Part shown: piece by piece, positions 26,771-35,548 of the stretch
Numbering within the stretch: position 1 is the stretch's first letter
Layout: every line of letters starts with the position of its first letter
IMG/VR virus record: IMGVR_UViG_3300031621_000009
Coordinates: 1-42,744 of that record
Source: a virus
Length of the DNA: 42,744 bases
Strand: one strand, 5' to 3'
Made by a program: the position numbers and the translations under genes
The notes under the pieces: generated by a model
Databases searched by the model: none
What the model saw: only the letters and a program-made list of their open reading frames with translations
Told to the model about the DNA's origin: nothing

Positions 26771-26801
26771 AAAGGGGAGACTTCGGTTTCCCCTTTTTTT
26801 T
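26771..26801 (+). terminator. Rho-independent terminator with UUCG tetraloop
   Basis: AAAGGGGAGAC and GTTTCCCCTTT pair around TTCG and run into a stretch of T, giving a classic strong terminator 22 bases after the stop of the second giant fibre. It separates the fibre block from the head/neck block. Confidence 0.93.
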
Positions 26802-26815
26802 ACATTTCTTTTTCA

Positions 26816-26823
26816 TATAAATA
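26816..26823 (+). promoter_or_regulatory. T4-type late promoter, first of a tandem pair
   Basis: Exact TATAAATA 15 bases after the terminator's T run; a second copy follows 12 bases later. It leads into gene 13. Confidence 0.8.
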
Positions 26824-26827
26824 AACG

Positions 26828-26835
26828 TATAAATA
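26828..26835 (+). promoter_or_regulatory. T4-type late promoter, second of a tandem pair
   Basis: Exact TATAAATA 27 bases before the ATG of gene 13. The 12-base offset from the first octamer puts the two on nearly the same face of the helix. Confidence 0.8.
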
Positions 26836-26861
26836 GTATGTAACAACATTGGACTATATTC

Positions 26862-27632
26862 ATGTATTCAACAAATAGAGAAGAACTAATAGATTACTGC
26901 CTACGTGCCTTAGGGCATCCGGTAGTTGAAGTCAACATAGACGAAGAACAACTAGACGACCGTATTGATGAGGCGTTACAGTGGTTCCGCGAGTTTCATC
27001 CGGACGGCTCTAAACGATACTATCTAAAACACCAATTGACACAGACTGATATAGATAATCAAACTGTAGATTTGGCAGACAACTTAGATATATCCGCAGT
27101 TGTTAGAATGGTTCCTATGACTTTCAATAATGCTCACTCAGGTTGGTTTAGTGATGCATGGCAGGTTATGGCACATACTATTACAGATTTTACTAGTAGT
27201 TCTGGTGTTATGGGTGACCTTGCATACTATGAACAGATGCAGCAGAACCTATCCATGCTAGACATGAAGTTGGGTGGAATACCACAGATCACCTTTGATA
27301 GGCAATACAATCGTATTAACCTACACATTTCCAAAACAAACCTTAAAGTAGACGACTACGTATTGTTCGAAGTCTATGCCATTAGAAATCCAGATTCTAC
27401 CGTTGCGGAATACAATTCCCTATGGAATCATAGATTCTTAAAAGAATATGCTACCGCAATTATAAAGCGTCAATGGGGTACTAACCTAATCAAATTTGAT
27501 GGGATGACATTGCCTGGCGGAGTCACCGTCAACGCACGTCAAATTTACGAAGATGCTATACAGGATATAGAGAAAATGATGGAAAGATTCCGCAATGAGG
27601 AAGATGAAGGCCCGATCTTCTTCGTGGGGTAA
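26862..27632 (+). CDS. 13: gp13-like neck protein
   Basis: 256 residues (T4 gp13 has about 309). The N-terminus STNREELIDYCLRALGHPVVEVNIDEEQLDDRIDEALQWF is characteristic of T4-like neck protein gp13, as is the C-terminal KEYATAIIKRQWGTNLIKFDGMTLPGGV region. In T4, gp13 and gp14 form the neck rings that seal the filled head and receive the tail. The position right before a gp14-like gene confirms the call. Two late promoters and a terminator lie just upstream, so this starts the late morphogenesis operon. Confidence 0.93.
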   Translation: MYSTNREELIDYCLRALGHPVVEVNIDEEQLDDRIDEALQWFREFHPDGSKRYYLKHQLTQTDIDNQTVDLADNLDISAVVRMVPMTFNNAHSGWFSDAWQVMAHTITDFTSSSGVMGDLAYYEQMQQNLSMLDMKLGGIPQITFDRQYNRINLHISKTNLKVDDYVLFEVYAIRNPDSTVAEYNSLWNHRFLKEYATAIIKRQWGTNLIKFDGMTLPGGVTVNARQIYEDAIQDIEKMMERFRNEEDEGPIFFVG

Positions 27633-27635
27633 TTC

Positions 27636-28511
27636 ATGGCAACTAATCCATATATCAGTCAAACACACAGACCGGAACAGAATCTTTACGAAGACATTCT
27701 GATCGAATCAATAAAATTCTATGGACAGGATATATATTATCTTCCAAGAGAACTTGTTGAACGAGAAGAAATCTTTCTAGATAGCATCCAGTCAAAGTTC
27801 TCTGACGCATATAAAGTTGAAGTGTATATTGAAAACACTGATGCTTTCGATGGTGAGGGAGACCTATTCACTAAGTTTGGTATCGAACTGAGAGACCAAG
27901 CAACATTTGTAATTGCTCGTCGTAGATGGCAAGAGTTGATCGGTGATCGTCTTACTGAGAAACATTTCCGTCCTAGGGAGGGTGATGTTATTTTCCTTCC
28001 TCTAACACAATCACTTTTCGAAGTTAAAAAGGTAGAGACCGAATCACCATTCTACCAGTTATCACAACTACCACAATTCCGTATGCAATGTGAATTGTTT
28101 GAGTTCTCTGATGAAGACTTTGATACTGGTATTGAGACCATCGACCAAGTCGAAGAAGAGCACGCATTCCAATACGAACTTACAATGGAAGTGACTGGTG
28201 ATGACCAACACTATTCGCCTGGCGAAGATGTTTATCAGGACTATACTACTTACAGAATCGAGGGAGAAGTAACCTACTTCAACGCTGAAACTCGTCTACT
28301 CAAGATTGCTCATACAGGATCCACTGGCGGAAAACTTCGCACGTGGGGAACTGATAGACCAGTAATGGGTAACTGGGGAGCATTAACTCCGGTATCTGTA
28401 ACTGATGGTATAAACGAACTTCAACCACTATCTCAAAATAAAGTGTTCGAGAACTTCGCTACAGATTTCGTTGACTTTTCTGAGAACAATCCATTCGGAG
28501 ATATATCATAA
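27636..28511 (+). CDS. 14: gp14-like neck protein
   Basis: 291 residues (T4 gp14 has about 256). It begins MATNPYISQTHRPEQNLYEDILIESIKFYG and contains IYYLPRELVEREEIFLD and FGIELRDQATFVIARRRWQEL, signatures of the gp14 neck protein family. It works with gp13 in the head-tail connector. It starts three bases after the gp13 stop and its own stop overlaps the gp15 ATG by one base (TAATG). Confidence 0.93.
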   Translation: MATNPYISQTHRPEQNLYEDILIESIKFYGQDIYYLPRELVEREEIFLDSIQSKFSDAYKVEVYIENTDAFDGEGDLFTKFGIELRDQATFVIARRRWQELIGDRLTEKHFRPREGDVIFLPLTQSLFEVKKVETESPFYQLSQLPQFRMQCELFEFSDEDFDTGIETIDQVEEEHAFQYELTMEVTGDDQHYSPGEDVYQDYTTYRIEGEVTYFNAETRLLKIAHTGSTGGKLRTWGTDRPVMGNWGALTPVSVTDGINELQPLSQNKVFENFATDFVDFSENNPFGDIS

Positions 28512-29284
28512 TGATGGGAGGTCACTTCTACCACAAACGTGTCCGTACTTGTGTTGCCGTATTCGGTTCACTATTTAATGACCTACATGTTTTGAGAACA
28601 GACTCAGCAGGAAAGGTATTATCTCAAGTCAAGGTTCCTTTATCATATGCTCCAAAGAGATCGTTTATAGAACGTCTAGAAGAGATGAGCAATGGAGAGG
28701 AAGCAGAACGTAGAGTTGCTATAAAACTTCCACGTATGTCTTTTGAAATTACTTCTATTGCATATGATGCAGTACGCCAGTTACCTAAAGTAAATGGTTT
28801 CGGTGGTATAGTATCTTCGGATAATGCCTCACAACGTAAGATGTATGTTGGCGTTCCATATAATATTTCGTTTTCTCTTTCCATATATGCTAAGTCTCAA
28901 GACGACGCGTTACAGGTTGTTGAACAAATAATTCCATATTTCGCACCACAATATACTCTCACAGTAAAACCTTTTGCTGATCAACCAGATATCAAAGAAG
29001 ACGTTCCAATAGTATTAAGTGGGTTAGACTTTCAAGATGATTTTGAAGGCCCTGTAGAGCAGAGACGTACTATTATATACACTATGAACTTTGAAATGAA
29101 AGTTAACTTCTATGGCCCTGAACTCACTTCTCCGATTATTCGTGAAGTAAACACCAATTTGAATCTCACAACTCCGGAAGGCGACACTCTTCTGGAAACT
29201 ATAAATACTACACCAACACCTATAGACGTGAGTCCAGACGGTGACTATGGATTTAATACTGATATAATCTTGCCAAATAATTAG
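28511..29284 (+). CDS. 15: gp15-like tail terminator / sheath-stabilising protein
   Basis: 257 residues (T4 gp15 has about 272). HFYHKRVRTCVAVFGSLFNDLHV followed by VKVPLSYAPKRSFIERLEEM is typical of gp15, the protein that caps the tail and joins it to the neck. The middle part (PRMSFEITSIAYDAVRQLPK, then PYNISFSLSIYAKSQDDALQVVEQI) also fits. Two adjacent ATG codons (28511, 28514) are possible starts. Order 13-14-15 is as in T4. Confidence 0.93.
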   Translation: MMGGHFYHKRVRTCVAVFGSLFNDLHVLRTDSAGKVLSQVKVPLSYAPKRSFIERLEEMSNGEEAERRVAIKLPRMSFEITSIAYDAVRQLPKVNGFGGIVSSDNASQRKMYVGVPYNISFSLSIYAKSQDDALQVVEQIIPYFAPQYTLTVKPFADQPDIKEDVPIVLSGLDFQDDFEGPVEQRRTIIYTMNFEMKVNFYGPELTSPIIREVNTNLNLTTPEGDTLLETINTTPTPIDVSPDGDYGFNTDIILPNN

Positions 29285-29294
29285 GTAATACGTG

Positions 29295-29705
29295 ATGAGT
29301 GATTCAAGCAATGTCCCTGCCGTGGTTGATGATGTGCAGGCTAAGAATATAACTACAGATTATGAATATTCAAGAGAGACTTACTACGACCTAATCGAAA
29401 AAGGTCGGGAGTCTTTAGAGTTGATGATTGAAGTTGCGCGAGAGTCAGAACACCCTCGTGCGTTCGAAGTTCTTTCTGGTATGATCAAAGGTATCTCTGA
29501 CGTTAACGATAAGTTAATGGATCTGAATAAAAAGCAGAAAGAAATTACCAAAGAAGATGCTCCTAGCGAATCGTCTAGTGGGGGTACTACAAACAATAAT
29601 CTATTTGTGGGGTCTACGACAGATCTCCAGCGTATGCTATTGGGCGCATCTGATGAGAAAATAATTGATCAGGACGAAAATGATGAAGAAGAATCCGAAG
29701 ATTAA
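29295..29705 (+). CDS. 16: gp16-like terminase small subunit
   Basis: 136 residues from the ATG at 29295; a GTG one codon upstream is an alternative. T4 gp16 has 164 residues. A central helical pair (YYDLIEKGRESLELMIEVARESEHPRAFEVLSGMIKGISDVNDKLMDLNKKQKEI, here described by its key parts ESEHPRAFEVL and DVNDKLMDL) would form the ring-making coiled coil. The C-terminal TNNNLFVGSTTDLQRML and an acidic tail are typical of the marine T4-like members. It regulates gp17 during DNA recognition and packaging. Confidence 0.9.
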   Translation: MSDSSNVPAVVDDVQAKNITTDYEYSRETYYDLIEKGRESLELMIEVARESEHPRAFEVLSGMIKGISDVNDKLMDLNKKQKEITKEDAPSESSSGGTTNNNLFVGSTTDLQRMLLGASDEKIIDQDENDEEESED

Positions 29706-29706
29706 A

Positions 29707-29856
29707 ATGAATAATGGCGCAGAGTTTGATGCTTTAACTAATGCAAAGCAATGGTATTGTTACTTGACAAAGGCAGGAGTTTCTGCTAATATCAAGAAAG
29801 GATACAACAAGCGATTTAGAAGGGAAGGTAAAAAGGAATGTGATATTGTCGAATAA
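29707..29856 (+). CDS. Small basic protein between the terminase genes
   Basis: 49 residues from the ATG at 29707, one base after the gp16 stop; in-frame ATGs further up would overlap gp16 and are less likely. It is strongly basic and aromatic (AKQWYCYLTKAGVSANIKKGYNKRFRREGKKECD). No family is recognised. Small ORFs between genes 16 and 17 are seen in some T4-like phages, and the basic character would suit nucleic-acid or terminase binding, but no function can be assigned. Confidence 0.6.
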   Translation: MNNGAEFDALTNAKQWYCYLTKAGVSANIKKGYNKRFRREGKKECDIVE

Positions 29857-29873
29857 GACGATACACTTATATT

Positions 29874-31481
29874 ATGGCATCTTTTACTAAAAATTCTTAT
29901 CTCGGAAACCCACAGGTCAAACGCGACGGTGTGTCTGAGGAGTGGGATAAAAAACAACTGCGCGAATATCGCAAGTGTATGAATAACCCTGCTTACTTTT
30001 GTAAAAAGTATGTTAAGGTCGTGCACCTAGATAGAGGTCTGGTACCTTTTAAGTTATATGATTATCAAGAGGAGATGTTTAACCACTTCAATGATAATCG
30101 ATTCTCCATTGTTCTTGCTTGTCGACAGTCCGGTAAATCTATATCGTCTGTAGGTTACATCCTATGGTACTCTCTATTCCACCCAGAGAAGACTATTGCT
30201 ATCCTTGCTAACAAGGGTGCGACTGCACGTGAGATGTTATCTCGTGTTACATTGATGTTAGAGAATCTTCCGTTCTTCCTCCAGCCTGGATGTAAGGCAC
30301 TCAACAAAGGGTCTATAGAATTCTCTAACAACTCACGAATCATTGCGGCTGCAACGTCTGGGTCTTCTATTCGTGGTATGTCGGTCAACCTATTGTTCCT
30401 AGATGAGTTTGCATTCGTAGAGAATGCGGCAGAGTTCTACACTTCTACATACCCAGTAATCTCATCTGGTGTGGACACAAAGGTTATCATAACAAGTACC
30501 GCAAACGGTATCGGTAATACTTACCAGAAGATATGGGAAGGTGCGGTACAGAAGGTTAATGAATATAAACCATTCCGTGTGGATTGGTGGGATGTGCCTG
30601 GCAGAGATGAGAAGTGGAAAGCACAAACTATCGCAAACACTTCGCAGTTACAGTTTGACCAAGAGTTTGGTAATACATTCTTTGGTACTGGTAATACTCT
30701 TATTGAGGGTCAAGTACTTCTTGACTTACGTGCTAGAGAACCTATTAGAAGATTAGAAGGTGGTGACCTATTAGTCTATGAAGACACAATCGAAGATCAC
30801 CAGTATATCATGACCGTAGATGTTTGTCAAGGGCGTGGTCAGGATTATTCTACATTTAATATCTTCGATGTTTCGGTACAGCCATTTAAACAAGTCTGTG
30901 TTTATCGCAACAATAGAATATCCCCGATACTATATCCTAATATCATTTACAAATATGCCACTGCATATAATGAAGCATATGCTGTTATTGAAAATAACGA
31001 TCAAGGAATGGTGGTGTGTGTTGGATTGTATCAAGATTTAGAATATGAGAACATCCACTTAGAGTCAGCAATCAAGGCAGACTCCATTGGTATTCGTATG
31101 GACAGAAAGGTTAAACGAATCGGGTGTTCGTCAATTAAGGATATCATAGAAAACCATAAACTGGATCTCGTTGATGAGAATACTATTATGGAGGTGTCGA
31201 CTTTCATATCTAAAGGAACATCTTTCGAAGCTTCGACTGGTAACCACGATGACTTAATGATGAATCTGGTGATGTTTGGTTATTTTGTTAGCACACAGTC
31301 TTTCGGTGATATGACCGATGTGAACATAAAACAAATGTTATTCGATCAACGTATGAAAGAGATTGATGACGATGTATTGCCATTTGGAATTTATGACAAC
31401 GGATTAGAGAATATTCCGGTGCCCGTTAATGATGATCCATATAGCATGGATTGGGCGACATATGACCCCGAAGCTTGGTAA
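29874..31481 (+). CDS. 17: gp17-like terminase large subunit
   Basis: 535 residues (T4 gp17 has 610). The ATPase domain has Walker A ACRQSGKS at residues 82-89, Walker B LLFLDE at 173-178 and the coupling motif TSTANG a little further on. The nuclease domain has the catalytic Asp in MTVDVCQGRGQDYS (D316), the IENNDQG segment and the HDD pair (D459, D460) that complete an RNase H-like active site. It pumps DNA into the prohead through the portal and cuts it. All key residues seen are intact. The C-terminus (PYSMDWATYDPEAW) is Trp/acid-rich as usual for marine members. Confidence 0.97.
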   Translation: MASFTKNSYLGNPQVKRDGVSEEWDKKQLREYRKCMNNPAYFCKKYVKVVHLDRGLVPFKLYDYQEEMFNHFNDNRFSIVLACRQSGKSISSVGYILWYSLFHPEKTIAILANKGATAREMLSRVTLMLENLPFFLQPGCKALNKGSIEFSNNSRIIAAATSGSSIRGMSVNLLFLDEFAFVENAAEFYTSTYPVISSGVDTKVIITSTANGIGNTYQKIWEGAVQKVNEYKPFRVDWWDVPGRDEKWKAQTIANTSQLQFDQEFGNTFFGTGNTLIEGQVLLDLRAREPIRRLEGGDLLVYEDTIEDHQYIMTVDVCQGRGQDYSTFNIFDVSVQPFKQVCVYRNNRISPILYPNIIYKYATAYNEAYAVIENNDQGMVVCVGLYQDLEYENIHLESAIKADSIGIRMDRKVKRIGCSSIKDIIENHKLDLVDENTIMEVSTFISKGTSFEASTGNHDDLMMNLVMFGYFVSTQSFGDMTDVNIKQMLFDQRMKEIDDDVLPFGIYDNGLENIPVPVNDDPYSMDWATYDPEAW

Positions 31482-31493
31482 ACTTGCAATAAG

Positions 31494-31501
31494 TATAAAT
31501 A
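31494..31501 (+). promoter_or_regulatory. T4-type late promoter before the tail sheath gene
   Basis: Exact TATAAATA 13 bases after the gp17 stop and 70 bases before the gp18 ATG, so the highly expressed sheath has its own late promoter. Confidence 0.8.
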
Positions 31502-31570
31502 GATACATTGAAAGAAATACTCCGTATTATGTTTAACTTATTATACCTTAACTAAAAAAAGGACACGATC

Positions 31571-33130
31571 ATGACTCTAAAATTTTCTGAGTCACCAGCA
31601 GTACAGATCAAAGAAATTGACTTAACAGGATCCGTTCCTGCTGTCACTTCTACGACTGGTGCTTTAGTAGGTGACTTCAACTGGGGCCCAGTCGGCACTC
31701 CAATTCTAATCGGTAACGAAACTGAACTGGCTGCTGTTTTTGGAAACCCTACCGCAGGAACTGAGGGCGTGAAAGATTTTCTTTCTGCCGCACACTTCCT
31801 AAAATATTCTTCAAGTTTGTATGTTGTTAGAACATCTTCTAATGCTACTACCGCGTCAAGTGGTGCTGTCTCTGCAAAACATCCCGGCCTTCTAGGTGAC
31901 TCAATCGTAGTTTCGGTTTGTGGCGCTGGTACCGATGATGGTGATGCTAATACTAACGAATTTGATACATGGGCATACGCACCTGCATTCTCTGGTGCAC
32001 CAGATGCCGCTTTAAACGAAATTCACGTTGCTGTAATAGTAGACGGTGATGTTACCGAAACTTATGAATACGTTTCAACTGTTTCAGGTGCAACGACCTC
32101 AAACGGCACTAACAACTTTGTCGTTGATGTTATTGCTGCTCGCTCTTCTTGGATACAGATGGATGACGTAACAATCGATAGCGGTGTTGCACAACTAGCC
32201 GCAGAAGATTTCGTCCTTGCTGGTGGTGGTACAGGTATTCCCCACGTTCAATCTACAGTCGGACAACACATAATTAGTTTAGATCAATTCGCAAACAAAG
32301 ATTCTATCCAGATCGACTTTTTGATTGCTCCAGCCTCACAAGGACAGGATATAGCAGCAATCCATACTGCAATAACAGCGATAGCAGAACAGCGCAAAGA
32401 TTGTGTTGCTGTAGCATCTATAGATTATAACTCTGCCCTTGCTGGCACGGCTTCAACATATATTGGTGTCGTTGATATCGATTCTTCTTACTTAGTACTA
32501 GATAGTAACTGGATAAGAGTTTACGATAAGTATAACGATAAGTATGAATTCATTCCAGCAGCATCTTCTACAGCAGGCGTTATGGCAGCAACGGACAAAG
32601 TCTCTGCGCCATGGTTCTCACCAGCTGGTTCACGTCGTGGACAATACCTAGGTGTAACTGAGTTACTACATAACCCAAGCAAAACTTCCAGAGACCAATT
32701 GTACAAGGCAGGGATTAACCCTATAGTAAGTATGCCTGGTCAAGGTATCATGTTGTTTGGTGACAAAACTAAGGAATCACGTCCATCTGCATTTGACCGT
32801 ATCAACGTTCGTCGTCTATTCTTGACCATCGAAAGAGCGATCAGCAAAGCAGGCGAGAACGTGATGTTCGAATTCAACGATGAGTTTACTCGTGCAGAAT
32901 TCGTTAATATCGTAGAACCATTTCTACGTGAAATACAGGGTCGTCGTGGTATCACTGACTTCCGTCTTGTTTGTGACGAAACAAACAACACGGCCGAAGT
33001 TATTGACCGCAACGAATTTATAGCATCATGCTTCATCAAACCAGCACGTTCAATCAACTACGTAACGTTAAACTTCGTAGCAGTAAGAAGTGGTGTTGAT
33101 TTTGAAGAAGTCGCTGGCAGGGGAGTATAA
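31571..33130 (+). CDS. 18: gp18-like tail sheath protein
   Basis: 519 residues (T4 gp18 has 659), with an AAGGAC ribosome-binding site. The N-terminus FSESPAVQIKEIDLTGSVPAV and GALVGDFNWGPVGTP are typical of T4-like contractile sheath proteins. The C-terminal part with NVRRLFLTIERAISKAGENVMFEFNDEF and the PARSINYVTLNFVAVRSGVDF end is the conserved sheath core. The shorter length fits the loss of an outer protrusion domain as in other marine relatives. It forms the contractile outer tube around gp19. Confidence 0.96.
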   Translation: MTLKFSESPAVQIKEIDLTGSVPAVTSTTGALVGDFNWGPVGTPILIGNETELAAVFGNPTAGTEGVKDFLSAAHFLKYSSSLYVVRTSSNATTASSGAVSAKHPGLLGDSIVVSVCGAGTDDGDANTNEFDTWAYAPAFSGAPDAALNEIHVAVIVDGDVTETYEYVSTVSGATTSNGTNNFVVDVIAARSSWIQMDDVTIDSGVAQLAAEDFVLAGGGTGIPHVQSTVGQHIISLDQFANKDSIQIDFLIAPASQGQDIAAIHTAITAIAEQRKDCVAVASIDYNSALAGTASTYIGVVDIDSSYLVLDSNWIRVYDKYNDKYEFIPAASSTAGVMAATDKVSAPWFSPAGSRRGQYLGVTELLHNPSKTSRDQLYKAGINPIVSMPGQGIMLFGDKTKESRPSAFDRINVRRLFLTIERAISKAGENVMFEFNDEFTRAEFVNIVEPFLREIQGRRGITDFRLVCDETNNTAEVIDRNEFIASCFIKPARSINYVTLNFVAVRSGVDFEEVAGRGV

Positions 33131-33132
33131 TC

Positions 33133-33657
33133 ATGTCATTAAGAGTCGATGATTTTAAAGCAAAACTAAAAGGTGGCGGTGCACGTCCCAATCTATTTCG
33201 TGCAACCATCAACTTCCCAGCATATGCCGGCGGAGATGTAGAACTTACATCATTCATGTGTAAAGGCGCAGCACTACCAGCATCAATTATGGCTGTTATT
33301 GAAGTACCTTTCCGTGGTCGTCAATTGAAGATCGCTGGAGACCGTACATTCGAACCGTGGACAGTTACCGTTATTAACGATACTGACTTTAGTACACGTA
33401 ACGCCATGGAAAAGTGGATGAACGGTATGAATGGACATACTAATAATACTGGTATTACTAATCCTGTCGCTTATCAAGCAGATCTTATTGTAGATCAGTT
33501 AGATAAAGATGGTTCAGTATTGAAGACTTATAACTTCCGTGGATGTTTCCCAACTAACGTTGCGGCAATTGACCTAAGTTATGAGACTAACGATGCTGTC
33601 GAAGAGTTTACGGTTGAATTCCAAGTCCAGTACTGGGAGTCAGATACTACCAGTTAA
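33133..33657 (+). CDS. 19: gp19-like tail tube protein
   Basis: 174 residues (T4 gp19 has 163), two bases after gp18. GGGARPNLFRATINFP, then FMCKGAALPASIMAVIEVPFRGRQLKIAGDRTFEPWTVTVIND, described here by its parts FRGRQLKIAGDR and FEPWTVTVIND, is the tail tube signature. The C-terminal half ends with the expected FTVEFQVQYWES strand. It builds the inner tube through which DNA passes. A hairpin follows the gene. Confidence 0.96.
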   Translation: MSLRVDDFKAKLKGGGARPNLFRATINFPAYAGGDVELTSFMCKGAALPASIMAVIEVPFRGRQLKIAGDRTFEPWTVTVINDTDFSTRNAMEKWMNGMNGHTNNTGITNPVAYQADLIVDQLDKDGSVLKTYNFRGCFPTNVAAIDLSYETNDAVEEFTVEFQVQYWESDTTS

Positions 33658-33663
33658 TTCTAG

Positions 33664-33671
33664 TATAAGTA
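33664..33671 (+). promoter_or_regulatory. Variant late promoter (TATAAGTA)
   Basis: One mismatch to TATAAATA, directly after the gp19 stop and before a hairpin. It could serve gene 20, but the hairpin between them makes this uncertain. Confidence 0.35.
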
Positions 33672-33678
33672 GTACTAT

Positions 33679-33708
33679 GGGGGGTGGTTCTCCACCCCTC
33701 CTTTTATT
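33679..33708 (+). terminator. Rho-independent-like terminator after gene 19
   Basis: GGGGTGG (33681-33687) pairs with CCACCCC (33692-33698) around TTCT, extendable by two more pairs, and is followed by TCCTTTTATT. It separates the sheath/tube genes from the portal gene. Confidence 0.7.
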
Positions 33709-33722
33709 ATTAAGAGATTTTT

Positions 33723-35225
33723 ATGGCAGACAATAACTTATTTAAAGCATTTGGATTCGAAATAAAGAGATCTAAAGCTTCAGGCAAAGAAGACGACAAG
33801 GCAACTTCCATTGTCCCTAAAGTGGACGAAGATGGTGCTGGATACGTCACGGCCTCTGGTTCTTACTTCGGTCAGTACGTGGATATGGAAGGTACTGCTG
33901 CAAAGGACAATCAAGAACTAATCATAAAATATCGCGGTATGGCAGAACATCCAGAATGTGATGCTGCAATCGAAGATATCATCAACGAGTCTATAGTTAC
34001 TTCTGAACTAGAAGCTTCTGTGTCGGTCAACCTAGATAAGGTTGAAACCACAGACAAAATCAAAAAAACCATAACCGAAGAATTTAACAATGTAATTTCA
34101 ATGTTGAACTTCGAAGAGTATGGTCACGAAATATTCCGATCATGGTATGTCGATGGAAGATTATATCATCATCTAGTAGTAAACGAATCTAACATGAAAG
34201 CAGGTATTCAAGAAGTTCGCCCTATCGATGCTACTAAAGTTCGCAAGGTGAAAGAGGTTCAATACAAAAAAGATGCCAAGACTGGTGCTAAGATCGTTGA
34301 CAAGACTAATGATTTTTACATCTATCAGGAAAGAGCAGGTGCTAACAATGGTATCAAGCTAACTCCGGATTCTATTTCGTATGTCACTTCTGGTCTTCTA
34401 GATAACAGTAAGAAACGTGTACTGTCATATCTACAGAAGGCAATGAAACCAGTAAACCAATTACGCATGATGGAAGACTCACTAGTCATCTATCGTATGG
34501 CACGTGCACCTGAACGTCGTATCTTCTATATTGACGTAGGTAACATGCCCAAAGGTAAAGCAGAACAACATCTAAAAGACATCATGGCTCGTTATCGAAA
34601 CAAAATCGTTTACGATGCTAACAGCGGTGAAGTTAAAGATGGTCGTAAACACATGTCTATGCTCGAAGACTTCTGGTTGCCACGAAGAGAAGGTGGTCGT
34701 GGTACAGAGATAAGTACATTGCCGGGCGGTGAAAACCTAGGACAGATTGACGATATCATTTATTTTCAAAAGAAGTTGTATCGTTCTTTGAATGTTCCTA
34801 TGAACCGTTTGGAGCAAGAGAACCAATTCTCTCTAGGTAGATCTACAGAGATCAACCGTGATGAAGTTAAGTTCCAAAAGTTTATTGATCGTCTACGCAG
34901 AAAGTTTTCTCAACTATTCTTGGGAATTCTAAAGAAGCAGCTTATCATGAAAGGTATATGTACCGATCAAGATTGGAACGACTGGAAGAACCAGATTCAG
35001 GTAGACTATACTAGAGACAACCATTTCTCTGAATTGAAAGACGCAGAGCTATTGCGAGAACGTCTACAGACAATGGATCAGATCTCTAGTTATGTCGGAG
35101 AATATTTCTCACGTGAGTGGGTAATGAAAAATGTAATGATGTTTAATGCTGAAGATATCGAAGAGATGTCAGCACAAGTTGAAGCCGAAAACGAAAACGG
35201 TTCAGATGAAGAAGAGGAAATGTGA
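33723..35225 (+). CDS. 20: gp20-like portal protein
   Basis: 500 residues (T4 gp20 has 524). Segments such as ELIIKYRGMAEHPECDAAIEDIINE, VLSYLQKAMKPVNQLRMMEDSLVIYRMARAPERRIFYIDVGNMPKGKAEQ (key part RAPERRIFYIDVGNMPK) and SLNVPMNRLEQENQFSLGRS are hallmark regions of the T4-like portal, the usual marker gene for marine myophages. It forms the dodecameric vertex for packaging and tail attachment. The C-terminus is very acidic. The next gene begins two bases after its stop. Confidence 0.97.
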   Translation: MADNNLFKAFGFEIKRSKASGKEDDKATSIVPKVDEDGAGYVTASGSYFGQYVDMEGTAAKDNQELIIKYRGMAEHPECDAAIEDIINESIVTSELEASVSVNLDKVETTDKIKKTITEEFNNVISMLNFEEYGHEIFRSWYVDGRLYHHLVVNESNMKAGIQEVRPIDATKVRKVKEVQYKKDAKTGAKIVDKTNDFYIYQERAGANNGIKLTPDSISYVTSGLLDNSKKRVLSYLQKAMKPVNQLRMMEDSLVIYRMARAPERRIFYIDVGNMPKGKAEQHLKDIMARYRNKIVYDANSGEVKDGRKHMSMLEDFWLPRREGGRGTEISTLPGGENLGQIDDIIYFQKKLYRSLNVPMNRLEQENQFSLGRSTEINRDEVKFQKFIDRLRRKFSQLFLGILKKQLIMKGICTDQDWNDWKNQIQVDYTRDNHFSELKDAELLRERLQTMDQISSYVGEYFSREWVMKNVMMFNAEDIEEMSAQVEAENENGSDEEEEM

Positions 35226-35227
35226 TA

Positions 35228-35485
35228 ATGAGTGAAGTAGAAACAAACCCAACATTAGATTTTGTAAGCGCACTTCAAGGTGGAGATTATAATTCTGCAC
35301 AAGAACTGTTTAATGGTATCTTAGGTGGCAAAATGCAAGACACCCTAGACGCCGAGAAGGTGGCAGTAGCAGACAGTATCTTCAACGGTGTGGAACCAGT
35401 CGACATGGAAATGACCGACGAAGAAGTAGACGATGTCCTAGGCTCTGAGGTCTCTGAGGAAGAGGATTCGTCAGAAATAGCCTAA
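35228..35485 (+). CDS. 67: gp67-like prohead core protein
   Basis: 85 residues from the ATG at 35228 (a GTG overlapping the gp20 stop is the alternative). T4 gp67 (PIP) has 80. NPTLDFVSALQGGDYNSAQELFNGIL and DAEKVAVADSIFNG are typical, and the C-terminal half is almost all Glu/Asp/Ser, as in T4 where the protein is cut to small acidic internal peptides by gp21. Its place directly after gene 20 is as in T4. Confidence 0.85.
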   Translation: MSEVETNPTLDFVSALQGGDYNSAQELFNGILGGKMQDTLDAEKVAVADSIFNGVEPVDMEMTDEEVDDVLGSEVSEEEDSSEIA

Positions 35486-35504
35486 TTTGGCACGATAAGT
35501 TTGT

Positions 35505-35512
35505 TATAAATA
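35505..35512 (+). promoter_or_regulatory. T4-type late promoter, first of a tandem pair
   Basis: Exact TATAAATA in the 63-base gap after gene 67; a second lies 16 bases on. Drives the protease/scaffold/capsid genes. Confidence 0.8.
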
Positions 35513-35520
35513 CTTTTTTG

Positions 35521-35528
35521 TATAAATA
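35521..35528 (+). promoter_or_regulatory. T4-type late promoter, second of a tandem pair
   Basis: Exact TATAAATA 21 bases before the GTG start of the small core-position gene. Confidence 0.8.
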
Positions 35529-35548
35529 CTCCTAAACGAGGACTAATT

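Noticed and set aside
29760-29790. TTGACA with a distant -10 inside the small basic gene
   Set aside because: The -10 would be TAATAT, a poor match, in coding sequence.
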